From Vesta saturnalis (Eukaryota; Arthropoda; Insecta; Coleoptera; Lampyridae): a DNA stretch of 64,000 nucleotides. Location: positions 2,984,501-3,048,500 of the forward strand of contig JARFJB010000400.1 of assembly GCA_036346205.1 (NCBI GenBank), given 5' to 3'. The notes beneath the pieces are model-generated. The model saw only the letters and a list, made by a program, of their open reading frames with translations. It made no database searches and was not told the origin of the DNA. Every line of letters begins with the position of its first letter. Position 1 is the first letter of the stretch. Below are positions 1 through 11,199 of the stretch, piece after piece. A program made the translations under genes and the position numbers.

Positions 1-585
1 ACACCCTCGTGTGAGACCGTATCCTTTCTTTTCGAAGGCCCTTTTAACCCTAATTATTTTTACTCGCTTACGTAAAGGACCGTATTATCTTATTTTTATT
101 ATTTCTTTTGGGATTAAACCTTATGGTGTATTAAGGACCTTTTTTTTTGACGTATAGGACTTTTTGTCGTCGCTAACTGTATTTGGGGTCAAGTCTTGGC
201 TTGTATTTAGGGATGGGGTTGTATGTAGAGCTAGGGATAAGTCTTAGAGTTTGGTGCTGAGGCTGGAGCTAGGGTTGAACCAGGTCTTGGTTTAAAAAGT
301 TGTATTTAAGGCTTAGAGGGATATTTTTCATCTTATACGTATCAGTTTTTCTCCTGTTTTTCTCAGTTCAGGCATTTTCACCTTATTTAATCAGTTCCGT
401 TTTCAACGACTTAATTTGACCTTTGACCCTGGAAACGATACTATAACCAATGTATACTTTGAGTTGACCATGCATTCATTATGCTAAGAAAAATTTTATC
501 CTAAAAATATTTCAATTAATACATTAATACGACGATTACAATAGCTTACTTTTTCTACCTTGAGATAAACCTAGGTTATTGAGCA
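1..585. repeat. Left terminal inverted repeat of PolB element (truncated by window start)
   Basis: The segment is the reverse complement of roughly 7150-7697. Agreement is close over the outer 430 bases and becomes patchy, with small indels, from 430 to 585. It opens inside a unit of the 41-bp palindromic array seen at the right end, so more array should lie before base 1. Confidence 0.85.
417..429 (-). promoter_or_regulatory. DR1-type nuclear receptor site in left TIR
   Basis: On the minus strand this reads GGGTCAAAGGTCA, two AGGTCA-like half sites spaced by one base. This matches the consensus bound by RXR/USP, HNF4 and COUP-type receptors. The same 13-mer occurs at 6343-6355 and 7290-7302. 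Function is inferred from the motif only. Confidence 0.4.
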
Positions 586-589
586 TGTT

Positions 590-1680
590 ATATATGTAAT
601 TTTAACGGAATTTATACAAACTTTTTGGGCAAGTACTGCATTATTAACAGATAGGTTAATGTTTACCTAGGATAACTATAATTCGTGATAGTGGATGGGT
701 TGACGTTTGTTAAAATTGTAATTTGTAAGTTAGGAAATTTTATTTATAAACGAATTAGCTTTAATTATTGGTTTTAAATTTCACTTGTATGTTAATAACC
801 TTCCTGACAGGTAATTAAAGACTTGACCTTCACTGCATACTTTAACGAAAATTTATACCATTTCAATTAGTCTTAATGACACTATTGTATGGTAGCTCAC
901 GTTTCATTTACGAACGGTATACATATAAAATTATTAGCGCATTCATATTAATGGATCCATCACCTTATTGAAAGGTCAACAATTTACAACTACATATTTG
1001 TAGAGGTTGTTTAAAGTCAACCTTGTATTAGAATTCGTTATAACGGAATATATTTCAAAAATATTTGTATATTTCAACATTTATATTATAATCTACTACA
1101 GGAATTAAAAGCGTTCAGCTGATTTAAGATGTATTTTGTTAATAGGTATAGACGATCGATAGATTTAATATTTTATTAGGTTTGTTTGACATAACAGTTA
1201 GAATTATAGCACTTATATTATCTCGTCTGTTAGTAAGAGTTGTATAATCAATATAAATTTGAAATATTGACATTTGCTTTAATTTACATCGTGCTGATTT
1301 TCTTTAAGGGTAATGAATTGTTTACAAAAAAATAGTTTGTAAATTCAACATTTACGTATATAATCGAAAAATATCAAATATATAAGTTCACTGATTAAGA
1401 TGTATTTTTACAAGGTTAGAAATATATTAAAATATTTTATTAGGTATGTTTGATCAACAACACAGTTATGAATATAAAATTTCTAGAATGTTAGCTAAGA
1501 GTTTATAACAATAAGGTCTCTGAAATATACATTGCTTTAATTTACAGTGCTGATTTATCTTAAGGGAATGCAGTGTTTAAAAAAGGAATGAATTTGAAAA
1601 CGAAAATTCAATAACATTACGTGCAAGTGATATTTCAAAATATCTAAACTTATATTTTGATTATTTATCACTCCTTGTTA
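590..1680. repeat. AT-rich subterminal region with a ~280-bp tandem duplication
   Basis: No coding potential is seen. Roughly 1113-1392 and 1393-1670 are diverged direct copies. Shared landmarks are a GATTTAAGATG/GATTAAGATG start, a TTTTATTAGGT stretch and a TTTAATTTACA...GTGCTGATTT segment. This resembles the subterminal tandem repeats on the other side of the element at 6300-7250, although the units differ in sequence. Confidence 0.55.
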
Positions 1681-1823
1681 TCTTTTCTCAGATTCTACTT
1701 AATCTCTTACCCAAGGTCTCTCTGTAAATAACTCCATTAAAAGTCTTCTATCGCGAGACTTCTCTAGTGCTGTCAACTCTCTTGCTTGATCATATATTCT
1801 ACCTACAGCTCTCTCTCTTCCAT

Positions 1824-2230
<407 letters not shown>

Positions 2231-2271
2231 TTGAAGTCTATAAATAAAATAATTCTCTCTGTTTATCTGTT

Positions 2272-2784
2272 TTATTCCTTATATCCAAAGGGGAGAGTAT
2301 CAAAATTCTCAATTCTCCGTCGCTTAGAGTAACTTATCCTATACTGTTTAGATTCTGGCCTACTTAATACATTATAACAGCTATCTCTAACAATTTTTCT
2401 GTCATTGTATACAAACAAAGAGTCTTTACTATTACTAAGTACCATATCTTTCATCGCTTCAAAGTTTATTACGCGGGAGTTCTTATAATTTAATGTAATG
2501 CCTTTTACTTTACACACAGATTTCTCCAGGTAACTATATAGTTCTAATCGTGCATGAGCTGTCGTGTATGCGGCTATGGACACATTAATTGTTTTTTGTG
2601 ATTCACCCTCCCCCTCCGGTCTATCCCAATTCACTATTACAACGTTATCGTTAATAGGTATTATAGACTGTACCTGAACCAATGGATCTGTGAGTAATTT
2701 GAAAAAGTCCTTTGGTTCAGATACAATACTGCACTGGGTTAAATTCTCGCGTTGACCAAACTTACCCCAAAAAGAATTCAGCAT
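2272..2784 (-). pseudogene. PolB C-terminal segment, motif B present, motif C deleted
   Basis: A 170-codon segment. It begins with motif B (LNSFWGKFG) and continues to AAYTTAHARLELYSYLEKS. It then jumps directly to VCKVKGITLNYKNS, which in relatives lies well downstream of motif C. The intervening block (by family expectation about 70-80 residues, including the YxDTDS Asp pair) is missing without loss of frame. The stop codon lies at 2272, and AATAAA-type signals occur on the minus strand nearby. Confidence 0.82.
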
Positions 2785-2834
2785 AAGTTTGGCGAGGTAC
2801 CTTAAACCGGGGTTCTTCTTAATATTACTAGGGT

Positions 2835-4061
2835 CTAACTGAATCCCTCTTTCTCATAATACTCTGTCACGTACTGAGTTTTCTCGATTTCTGATGTGCA
2901 ATGGCTAGGCCACCCTGAACATTCCTGTTTTAGTTTCAGGAAATTATCTATGTAACCGCTAAATAACCCGCCCTGTTTCGTTGCTCTGTCATACGTGGTT
3001 ACCTCGTATTCCCAAACTTCAAAAACATCAAGGACTATATAGTTTTTAGAGATAGCCTTACGCAGTTCGTCAGCTACAAATGTTCCAACGAAACTGCGCT
3101 CAGCTTCACTATGTCTACATTCCCCTTGATTTAGCTCAACACCGCACGTCCTACATAACACAAACATCAACTTGCCGTGCATTTTTAACGGTAAAACAGG
3201 ATGGTAGAGATTAGAGGGTGGTAGTACTCTGCATTTAACTAAACCCTCCACCGTGTCTAATGAAATGTTCTTACATTCTAACCCTACATGAATTTTCGGA
3301 TGACCTATGGGATATTTACAATATTTATTTACAAATGGATATAATGAGCACACGTCGTAATACATTATTTTCTCAGTAATACCGTCACATTGATGATAAA
3401 GCTTACTAGCATTAGTGCGGCCTCCGTAAAACGCATCGCGTGGGTTTAAGGGTTCGTCATCTTGTTTGCCTAAACCTTGAATAAACGCTTTTAATTCGTC
3501 GTTAACGAGTATTTGTTTTTTAAAATCGCATTCGCGCATCTCCACAAGATTATATCCACGATCGCGTATAAATTGAGACCGCGCCACCGTGTTCTCATTC
3601 CGGGCAAGCATAGAGGTACTTACACCGAGCTTAGGGTCCATGTTGGCCTGATTGGGGAAGCATTCCTCGCAGCCGTGCCAGTAACAGCCAAGAAATTCAA
3701 AAACGGTATTTGACTCGGCACAATATCCGTCGACCTTAACACCTTCAGGTGTTCTAAACTCGCGAGCTTTTCCTGCGTGCTGTATGGTCACCTGATGAGA
3801 ATGCTCCACCCAACGTAACCATTGTATTGCTATTTTGGATTGATTGTCGGCACGTCTATAACCACCCTTAGGAATGAGCCCTATTGTGTTTTCTTTGAGG
3901 AAACGTCTGCGAAACACTTTATTGCAAGCGCTAGCAATAGTGGTCGCCTCCTCGAACGGATCGACTTTATTTTGAGCCGTGAATGTGGACCAGAAGCTGA
4001 TGCAACCTTTAACGAGGATCTTAACATCCATCAGACAATATCTCTCAATCTCCTCACTCAT
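2835..4061 (-). pseudogene. PolB segment: ExoIII and palm motif A
   Basis: A 408-codon segment. YCLMDVKIL near its start is the ExoIII motif (Tyr and Asp). FYGGRTNA and YYDVCSLYPFVN (about residues 213 and 233) are the pre-palm signature and motif A with its metal-binding Asp. The frame stops at 2835 but homologous coding resumes one base out of register and leads into motif B. Coding similarity also begins upstream of the ATG at 4061, so that Met is internal. Confidence 0.87.
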
Positions 4062-4096
4062 CTTAAAAACATAATTACTCTGGGCCGTGTGCCAGT

Positions 4097-5440
4097 CTAA
4101 GAGTTTTGTCGATCACCCACCGACATCTGATCTGCACAATAATATTCCAGTGCTGGCAGAGGACCCTCGTAATTCTGGTTCTCGGATGTATTGAAGAGAT
4201 ATGGGAAATAACCTTTGGACTCGGGGAAATTGAAGGTTTTTGGAAATGCCGAGAGCGGTGACGGGATAAAATTAAGGGAGTCAATGAATCTAATATCATC
4301 ACACTGAATTGAAATTAATTTTAAACCGTTGGAGATGACTTTAGGTCTCCACAGATTATTATTAGCTAGCATGCATCTAAGCACAAAACACCCGTCGTAC
4401 CCTTTCATGTTATGTGCGATGCATGTAACTTTAAATTTTCTTGCTCTCTCGGCAACATATGACAGAAATGATTCAACTGGGTTTTCCCTAAAAATGTGCA
4501 CTCTTTTACTACATACTGAGCACTGCTCATCTAAATTGTCAGCATGTTTGATACAGACAGAGCAAACATTCGCGGCCACGCATAGATTGGGCTCATGCAG
4601 AAACCTATCATTCGTCCCCTCACACACTTTTTCTTGCATACACTCCAAATCGTAAAAGATAAACATAGATGGTTTACCATTACCGCTGTCACGTCGAGTC
4701 TTGTTAATGGCCATGTAGCAAAGATGACCGATAGGTTTTTCGCTCATACATGTAGGGCAGCGACTGTATCCGCATCTATGTTTACCCTTTACTTCAGTAG
4801 TTTTAAGACATTTTAAACATCTACGCAATTTTTCGCATACTTTAGTATCCTGGTGGTTTTTAAGACATTCCTGACCGTAAAAAAATCTCTTGCAATCATT
4901 ACAAGTAATTTTTGGATTTTCAATAGAACAAGGTGGTTTCTGATGACATGCGGGACACTGGTACATACATTTCATATGCCGTTTTTTGTTATTACAACGT
5001 TTTCTACATTGCTCGCAGTAATAACCACAAGTAAATGCTGATGTGAGACTAGTGATTACGTTATAATGCTCGTTTTCTAATATTAAATTTAAAACTACTC
5101 TAGCTGGTTCCCTAGGGCCCTCAAAATAAACTGAATCACCTATACGCGAATTATAAACTACAATGGTATATGAATCTAAATGATTTTGAAATGCCTGAAT
5201 ATGCTCGTAGCTATCACCCTGGCTAAGATCTACACCGCTGTCTTGGCAGAGCTGTATAGTTCGTTCTTGAAGTAAAGGACAACCCATTTCCATACTATGG
5301 CGCAATGTATCGTTACTTTTAAATGCAATAGCAATGACTAAAGCGCGCGCTAAACAATTATGTTCGTTAATTGTTGATGGTACAACAATAAACCCCTTGG
5401 TTTTAGATTTACAAAAGTCTGCAAATTTTATCCCTGTCAA
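4097..5440 (-). pseudogene. PolB segment: OTU-like, Cys-rich fingers and 3'-5' exonuclease motifs
   Basis: A 447-codon open segment. Residues ~15-130 resemble the OTU-like fold often found ahead of these polymerases, with NCLARAL and a downstream HYNV His. Residues ~137-245 hold about 20 Cys and several His in CxxC/CxxH pairs, probably zinc-binding. ExoI Asp/Glu are in FYDLEC (~265) and ExoII in HNMKGYDGCF (~345). The frame closes just before ExoIII, which continues in the next frame after a one-base shift near 4105. The ATG at 5440 is probably not the native start, because homologous coding continues upstream in other frames. Confidence 0.85.
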
Positions 5441-5743
5441 GTTTTGCGCCCATAGCCTACAGGTACCGACACTCTATCCACATTTAAAACTAATAAGTCG
5501 CTAGAGAAAAACTAGCATTGCTCTGCATTACCTTTTCCAGCAGCGACATTATCACATTCACCGACAACTGGTCCACTCTTCTGAACGAAATGCCTATTGG
5601 TTTATCAGGGAAATTTGGGTTCTTAATGTTATTCCTACACGATCTGAAGGAGCAGCATCCTTTACAATGTATGAGTACAGTTCCTCAAAGGCGCTCTGTA
5701 AATATGTGTATTACATAAATTTTAGTAAAATGGTATATTTTAC

Positions 5744-6291
5744 CTGTAGCCACGTTAAGGGATTATCCTTGCACGTCTCATCATTGAAACTAAACCGTAG
5801 CGTTTTACACGTTGTATTGAATTTTTTAATAAATTTAGTGTTTGATTCCCCCAGTATATTAATATGATTGAACCCTGAGGATGGCCCTGCTTGCTGCTGT
5901 GAGCCTGAACCCAATTGGTTTTGCTGTAATGTACTCATTCAGTAATACAATAGAAAATTAGAAAAGACATACCGTTATCAGATCCTCCACAGCGGAAGTT
6001 TCCATAATCTCATCAAACACCTCCTCTAGATTTACTTGAGCAGGTCTATAAAAAATAATAATTAAAACTTAAAAATAAAAAACAAATATATACTTACATT
6101 CCACCCGCTTGTTGTACAGCCTCCACAAAATCATTATAAACATCCACCGAATCGATAGTGTCATTTTCACACAACATTTTATAAGTGATGATATTATATG
6201 CGTTTTTCAAACCCTCGTCGGTTAACACACCAGTACTGAATAACCTCAAAATATGATTAGCTGAGAAAGATTCCATAGCTATGCTCTTCAA
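5744..6291 (-). pseudogene. PolB gene exons 1-3 (N-terminal region)
   Basis: Exon 1 (6291-6098) starts MKSIAMESF and ends at a consensus GTAAGT donor. Exon 2 (6045-5973) lies between a TATAG acceptor and a GTATGT donor. Exon 3 (5923-5744) follows a TTACAG acceptor, opens with a Gln/Ser/Gly-rich linker, and ends at CAG|GTAAAA. Phases join without a break into exon 4. No known enzymatic motif is visible in exons 1 and 2, and I do not recognise them as a named domain. Exon 3 begins a conserved stretch usually seen upstream of the OTU-like part of such polymerases. An alternative start is an ATG inside intron 2 (5938). Confidence 0.65.
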
Positions 6292-6299
6292 AACAGAAC

Positions 6300-7250
6300 T
6301 AAATTAACTAAACCCTGGCGTACGCTTTTATAGTATTTTACAGGGTCAAAGGTCAATTAAGTCATTAAAAATTCACAAGGATAACTTCAAGGTTATCTAC
6401 AAAACCTATAATCAGCTAACTTCAAGGTCAACTTGTTTCTCATAGGTGTTTCTCAAGGTAGAATAAGTATGCTGTTGTAATTTCGTATTAATTTATTAAT
6501 TGAAATATCCTTAACCTTTTTCTTAGCATAAATCAAACTCAAATGCACATGTTTATAGTTCGAGGTCACGTGCAAGGTTAACTTCAAAACAGGACTTACA
6601 GTTAACTTCAAGGCCGTCTTCAAAAACCTATGACTAACTAACTTCAAGGCCAACTTGTTTCTCAAGATTAACAATTTTCTCAAGGTGGAAACCAACTGTT
6701 GTAATTTCCTATATAAACACGCTGTGTATTAATAGAAATAATTTTAACATTTTCTTAGCATAAATCAAACTCAAATGCACATTTTATAGTTCGAGGTCAT
6801 GCATAAGACTAACTTCAAGGTTAACTTCAAAACAGGACTTACAGCTAACTTCAAGGCTACTTTCAAAACCTATGACTAACTAACTTCAAGGCCAACTTGT
6901 TTTTCAAGATTAACAATTTTCTCAAGGTAGAAAAGTAGCTGTTGTAATTTCCTATATAAACACGCTGTGTACTAATAGAAATAATTTTAACATTTTCTTA
7001 ACATAAATCAAACTCAAATGCACATTTTATAGTTCGAGGTCATGCATAAGACTAACTTCAAGGTTAACTTCAAAACAGGACTTACAGCTAACTTCAAGGC
7101 TACTTTCAAAAACCTGTGACTAACTTCAAGGCCGACTTGTTTCTCAAGGTAAACAATTTTCTCAAGGTAGAAAAGTAGCTGTTGTAATTTCGTATATAAA
7201 TGCTGTGTATTAATAGAAAATATCCTTAACCTTTTCTTAGCATAATGAAT
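6300..7250. repeat. ~235-bp tandem repeats upstream of PolB
   Basis: Three to four units with a period near 235-245 bp, clearest from about 6714, 6949 and 7190. Each has CTATATAAACACGCTGTG or a similar TATA-like word, TTTTCTTAGCATAA, ATAGTTCGAGGTCA, and many copies of AACTTCAAGG. The array lies directly upstream of the minus-strand polymerase start, so it may act as its promoter or enhancer region. The last unit merges into the right TIR. Confidence 0.75.
6343..6355 (+). promoter_or_regulatory. DR1-type nuclear receptor site upstream of PolB
   Basis: Exact GGGTCAAAGGTCA about 50 bases upstream of the exon 1 start, in a block that copies the inner part of the right TIR. Only the motif match is seen. 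Confidence 0.4.
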
Positions 7251-7697
7251 GCATGTCAACTCAAATATACATTTTATAGTATCTTTCCAGGGTCAAAGGT
7301 CAAATTAAGTCGTTGAAAGAACTATTTATAAATGCCTGAACTGAGAAAAACAAGAAAAATGATCTATAAGATAAAAATATCTCTAAGCCTTAAATACAAC
7401 TTTTAAACCAAGACCTGGTTCAACCCTAGCTCCAGCCTCAGCACCAAACTCTAAGACTTATCCCTAGCTCTACATACAACCCCATCCCTAAATACAAGCC
7501 AAGACTTGACCCACAAATACAGTTAGCGACGACAAAAAGTCCTATACGTCAAAAAAGGTCCTTAATACAACCATAAGGTTTAATCCCAAAAGAAATAATA
7601 AAAATAAGATAATACGGTCCTTTACGTAAGCGAGTAAAAATAATTAGGGTTAAAAGGGCCTTCGAAAAGAAAGGATACGGTCTCACACGAGGTGTGT
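7150..7697. repeat. Right terminal inverted repeat of PolB element
   Basis: Reverse complement of 1-585, including the GGATACGGTCTCACACGAGG end sequence and the internal DR1 site at 7290-7302. The outer portion is the best conserved. The inner part overlaps the last ~235-bp tandem unit. Confidence 0.85.
7290..7302 (+). promoter_or_regulatory. DR1-type nuclear receptor site in right TIR
   Basis: Exact GGGTCAAAGGTCA, the inverted counterpart of 417-429. Confidence 0.4.
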
Positions 7698-8065
7698 AAA
7701 AATAAGGGTTGAAAATCCGGTCTCACACGAGGGTATATAAAAATAAGGATTGAAAATCCGGTCTCACACGTGGATGTGCGAAAATAAGGGTGGAAAATGC
7801 GCTCTCACATGAGAGTATATAAAATAAGGGTAGAAAAACACGTCCTGCACGTAAGCGTGTAAAAATAAGGGTGAAAAATCCAGTCCCCCACGTAAGCGTG
7901 TAAAAATAAGGGTTGAAAATCCGGTCTCACACGAGGTATATAAAAAATAAGGGTTGAAAATGCGGTCTCACACGTAAGCGTGTAAAAATAAGGGTGGAAA
8001 ATCCGGTCCCCCACGTGGGCATATAAAAAAGTGAAAGGGGCGGGGCTTGTGACGTAAAAAAAAAA
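7677..8065. repeat. ~41-bp tandem array with palindromic cores (element terminus)
   Basis: About nine units share the spacer TAAAAATAAGGGTTGAAAAT followed by CCGGTCTC. Between spacers lies a variable core that is usually self-complementary: CACGTAAGCGTG (three times), CCCACGTGGG, CTCACATGAG, CACACGTGGATGTG. Some units read TATATAAAA after the core, a TATA-like box. The last unit runs into a GGGGCGGGGCTTGTGACGT sequence that is also found, slightly changed, at the ends of the 42858-46087 element. A minus-strand frame at 7805-8077 is a by-product of the repeat. Confidence 0.85.
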
Positions 8066-8379
8066 GGAGTGGGGCAAGTGTCTCAGTACTACTCTTTCAC
8101 AACCAAATCCTACTTCTTTATCATCTATCCATTTATATCCTCATTTCTTTATTTTTTTGTTATACTTAACGGGTCCATTATTAATAAAATACTTAAGTGT
8201 TTGGGTATTATTAGAATAATCAAATCATATTAGCCATGCCACTGGTTGCTATGGTTTTCAAAAACAATTTAATTTTGACAGGTAACTCTTATCTGTGAGT
8301 TTGGCAGATTGTTGCAAATTTTTGTAAATTATCCTGCTTTATTTCGTAATTTTTTTTTGATGCAAATTAAAAATTCTTT

Positions 8380-8555
8380 GTAATGTCTGTAAAATAGCAA
8401 GCTTTGCAAGAGTTGAACAAGTAGATATGCTTCTGGTTTATGGTGAGAGCTCGCAAAATAAAAGGCAGGCTCAAACACCCTATGTAGACAGAAACCAACC
8501 CTGCTAGGCCTATTTTCCGTGACTGGTACATTTGAAAACGGTTCCCCAAAATAAA
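8380..8555 (+). pseudogene. Transposase N-terminal HTH fragment
   Basis: A frame with VDMLLVYGE followed by NKRQAQTLYVDRNQPC matches the DUF4817-like helix-turn-helix found at the start of these insect transposases. It would bind the element's TIR. The reading is broken by a stop and is cut at ~8556 by the LINE. The rest resumes at ~9951. Confidence 0.6.
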
Positions 8556-9950
8556 AATGATGAAGAATTTATTATTCAGTCAGGATTTAGATCTGGACAT
8601 AGTTGTAGCATTGCTCTGTTGAAGGTCACTGATGATGTACATCGGGCTGTGGATAAAGGATTGTAGACTATACTTGTAATGATTCACTTTCCAGGTTTTG
8701 GTGACTCTGCGGTAAGCCTTATATCAAGTTATATGACTAATCGGCAACAAGCTGCTAAAAATGTCATGAAAAAATTTCCGAATTTGAAACATTAAATAGA
8801 GGAGCTCCTCAGCGCTCAATCTTGGGCCCTCTTCTTTATATAATCGATGTATCACAGTTTTCAGATATGATACAAAATGTTTCCTGTCATATGTATGCCG
8901 ATGACATGCAGTTGTATTACTCCTATGATCATAGATCTCTTACATCTGCCGTAAATCTAGTTAATGACGAATTAAAAATAATATCAAATATTTCAGCCGA
9001 ACATTGCTTGACTATAAATGCTGAAAAGTCGGCGCTTATGTATTTTAGTAAGGATAAGATTAATATTAATGAAGTTGTTATCGAAATAGGGGATCAAACA
9101 ATTTCTCCATGTGAAAGGGTTAGAAACTTGGGTGTTATTTTTTATTCTAAATTAAGACTCACAGCGCACATATCTCAACGCAAATGGAGTGCTTATGCTG
9201 CTCTCAAGTTAATCTACAGCAATCGTTTTGTCTTAAATCAGACCACAAAAACTTTTCTTGATCAAACTTTTGTACTCGTCTAGATTGAATTTTGATGATT
9301 CAAATTTGAAGTTTCCTGATGTTAACAAAATTCAGACATTACAAAATTCATGTTTGAGACTGATATTTGGCATAAAACGAAAGGAACACATTTCTCATAA
9401 ATTAAAAGAATTAGGATGGCTAAGTATGAAAATCAGCGCATGTTACGAAGAATTTGTTTATACCATACTACCATTGCTACTAAGTGCCCTGCGTATCTCT
9501 ATAACAAAATTACCTTTCGTATTGATATACACAACTTAAATCTACGTTATAGAGGCCTGCTTACGACACTTCAACATAAAACAGCTGCGTTTAAAAGATC
9601 TTTTACTTATCAAATCACTATCCTCTACAACCCGTTAAAACATGAAATGAAAACTTATTCGTTATCGAATTTTAAACGGGATGTTAAAAAATACTTAAAC
9701 ATGGAGTAGATCCCATTAGGTTTCCATAATTAGTTGCAGGTTGATATCACTTTGCTGTACATGTATGTTGTCAATTTAGTGGTTGCCTTCAATATCTTTA
9801 GTTTTATTTTCCATATAGGTGTTTTGTTTTGGGGTTTAGGTGGAAGAACAGAAGTGAGGAATTTATTCCTTTCAACGGAACCTCTCCCCAAAAATGTTAA
9901 ATTTATAATTGTAAACATTTCAATGAATAAAGGCATTACTATTATTACTA
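8556..9950 (+). mobile_element. 5'-truncated LINE with reverse transcriptase remnant
   Basis: Translated fragments run in order: QSGFRSGHS, GPLLYIIDV, YADDMQLYY (the RT catalytic Asp pair in the ADD motif), then a thumb/C-terminal part ending at 9709. Frames shift near 8815, 9270 and 9480. The 3' part has AATAAAGGCATTACTATTATT at its end, typical of CR1/Jockey-like LINE tails, and stops where transposase homology resumes. It lacks the endonuclease and 5' half, as usual for truncated LINEs. Confidence 0.82.
8822..9283 (+). pseudogene. LINE reverse transcriptase core fragment
   Basis: A 153-codon open segment. GPLLYIIDV (RT domain) and YADDMQLYYS (catalytic palm) are the key motifs, with Met replacing the usual Thr after ADD. 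Continuation of the protein is found in other frames to 9709, so this is a decayed copy. Confidence 0.85.
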
Positions 9951-10775
9951 GCGAAGAAGCTGAAATAAACGTTGTGGCATGTGTGAATGTTGATCCCAAC
10001 CTTTCTACGCGTCAAATTGAAAACGAAGTCGGAGTTAGCAGAGCAAGTGCAAGAAAAATAAGTATAAGCATAAGCATAAACCCTACAAATACCAAACCCA
10101 CTAACGCCTGGGAGTTAATGACTTTGCTAGGCGAGTTCAATATTGCTAATGGTTTATGGAGAATTATAACCATAATAATAACTTTAGTAGCATGATATTG
10201 TTTTCTGATGAGTCCCGCTTCACGAATCTGGAAATTTTTAACAAGAACAATGTGAGATATTGGACGAATGAAAATCAACATCTGTTCAGGGAACCTCTTC
10301 GATGTTAATGCATAACTAAATATTTTACGGACGAGAATTATTGTGGGACTAATATTTTTTAGCGAGCCCCTTACATCGCAAGTTTATTTTAATTTTTTGG
10401 AAGCAACGGTTAATGATTTTATGAATAATGTACCTTTTGCCCAAATTCCCAATATTTTTTTGCGAAATGATGACGTCTCGTCTTATAATGCTAGGATTTG
10501 TGTGAACTATTTAAATGATAGGTTTGAGGACTAATGGATATGGAGGAATGGGCCTGTAAGGGGGCCAGCCCGTTCAACAAATATGGGGTCACATCAAAGA
10601 TAAAATATATCTTACTCCATCTGAAAATCTAGGCGTTCTAAGAAAACGAATTATTACAACTATAAATAATATTACCATAGAGCAAAGAGATAATGCACTA
10701 CGAAAAATTGTAGAAAAGTACGAAACCTGTATTCAAGAAGAAGGTGGTGTTTTTGAAAATCTTAATTATTATTAG
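9951..10775 (+). pseudogene. Mariner-type transposase body, degenerate
   Basis: Readable motifs in shifting frames: VDPNLSTRQIENEVGVSRAS (second HTH), FSDESRFTN (first catalytic Asp region), a YLNDRFED stretch, a broken WIWRNGPVRGPA corresponding to the usual WIGRRGPVEWPARSPDL block, and a C-terminal RDNALRKI-type segment near 10690. The second Asp motif (QQDGAPPH in relatives) is corrupted to RNDDVSSY. Not functional. Confidence 0.75.
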
Positions 10776-11199
10776 GTTCATTAGTTTTTTTTTTTAATTT
10801 CTTTTATTATTAGTTTTACCTATTAATCTTGTATACCTACCTATCTATGTAATAAAGTAAAATAACAAAATAAAAAATTCTTCAAAAATCAGAGATTGAA
10901 GTACAAATTGAATCATTTTTTTTTTCGCCTCAACATACGTCGTTTCTTTTGGAAAATCCAAAGGAAACAAAATATGTTAAACTTTGAACAATCTGCTCAA
11001 ATTCACAGGTAATAAATAAGTTACCTGTAACAATTAAATTGTTTTTAAGAACCATAGCAACTTATAGCATGGCTAATATGATTTGATTATTCTTATAGTA
11101 CCTAGAGGCTTAAGTATTTCATTAATTTAATGGACCCAATAGGTATAACAAAAAAATAATATCCGTTTGTTTGAAAACAAGAAATGAGGATATAAATGG

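Larger units (their letters stand above)
2272..6291 (-). pseudogene. Spliced family B DNA polymerase gene, frameshifted and lacking motif C
   Basis: This is a protein-primed-type PolB that would replicate its own element. Inferred exons on the minus strand are 6291-6098, 6045-5973, 5923-5744 and 5695-2272, about 1,290 codons. All three introns (6097-6046, 5972-5924, 5743-5696) have GT..AG ends, are 48-52 nt long, and keep phase exactly (194+73+180 nt). Exon 4 needs frame changes near 5618, 5500, 5445, 4105 and 2840. Motif order matches the family: N-terminal conserved part, OTU-like NCLARALV, Cys-rich fingers, ExoI FYDLE, ExoII HNMKGYDG, ExoIII YCLMDV, palm A YYDVCSLYP, palm B LNSFWGKFG. The YxDTDS motif C is absent, so this copy should be catalytically dead. 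A related partial copy lies at 35370-36688. Confidence 0.85.

Noticed and set aside
3513..5041. Plus-strand frames opposite the polymerase gene (3513-3713, 3822-4100, 4329-4655, 4595-4816, 4853-5041)
   Set aside because: Shadows of the minus-strand gene with no domain of their own.
7677..8065. CRISPR-like array (regular repeat with variable core)
   Set aside because: The variable parts are short and palindromic rather than unique spacers, the conserved part is an AT-rich spacer, the DNA is eukaryotic, and no cas genes are present.
7805..8077. Minus-strand 90-codon frame with repeated FSTLIFYIPRV-like phrases
   Set aside because: Its repetition mirrors the 41-bp array. There is no independent evidence for translation.
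9730..10281. Frames opposite or overlapping the LINE tail and transposase (9734-10195, 9730-9999, 10012-10281)
   Set aside because: The plus-strand one joins LINE 3' sequence to transposase by chance. The minus ones are shadows.
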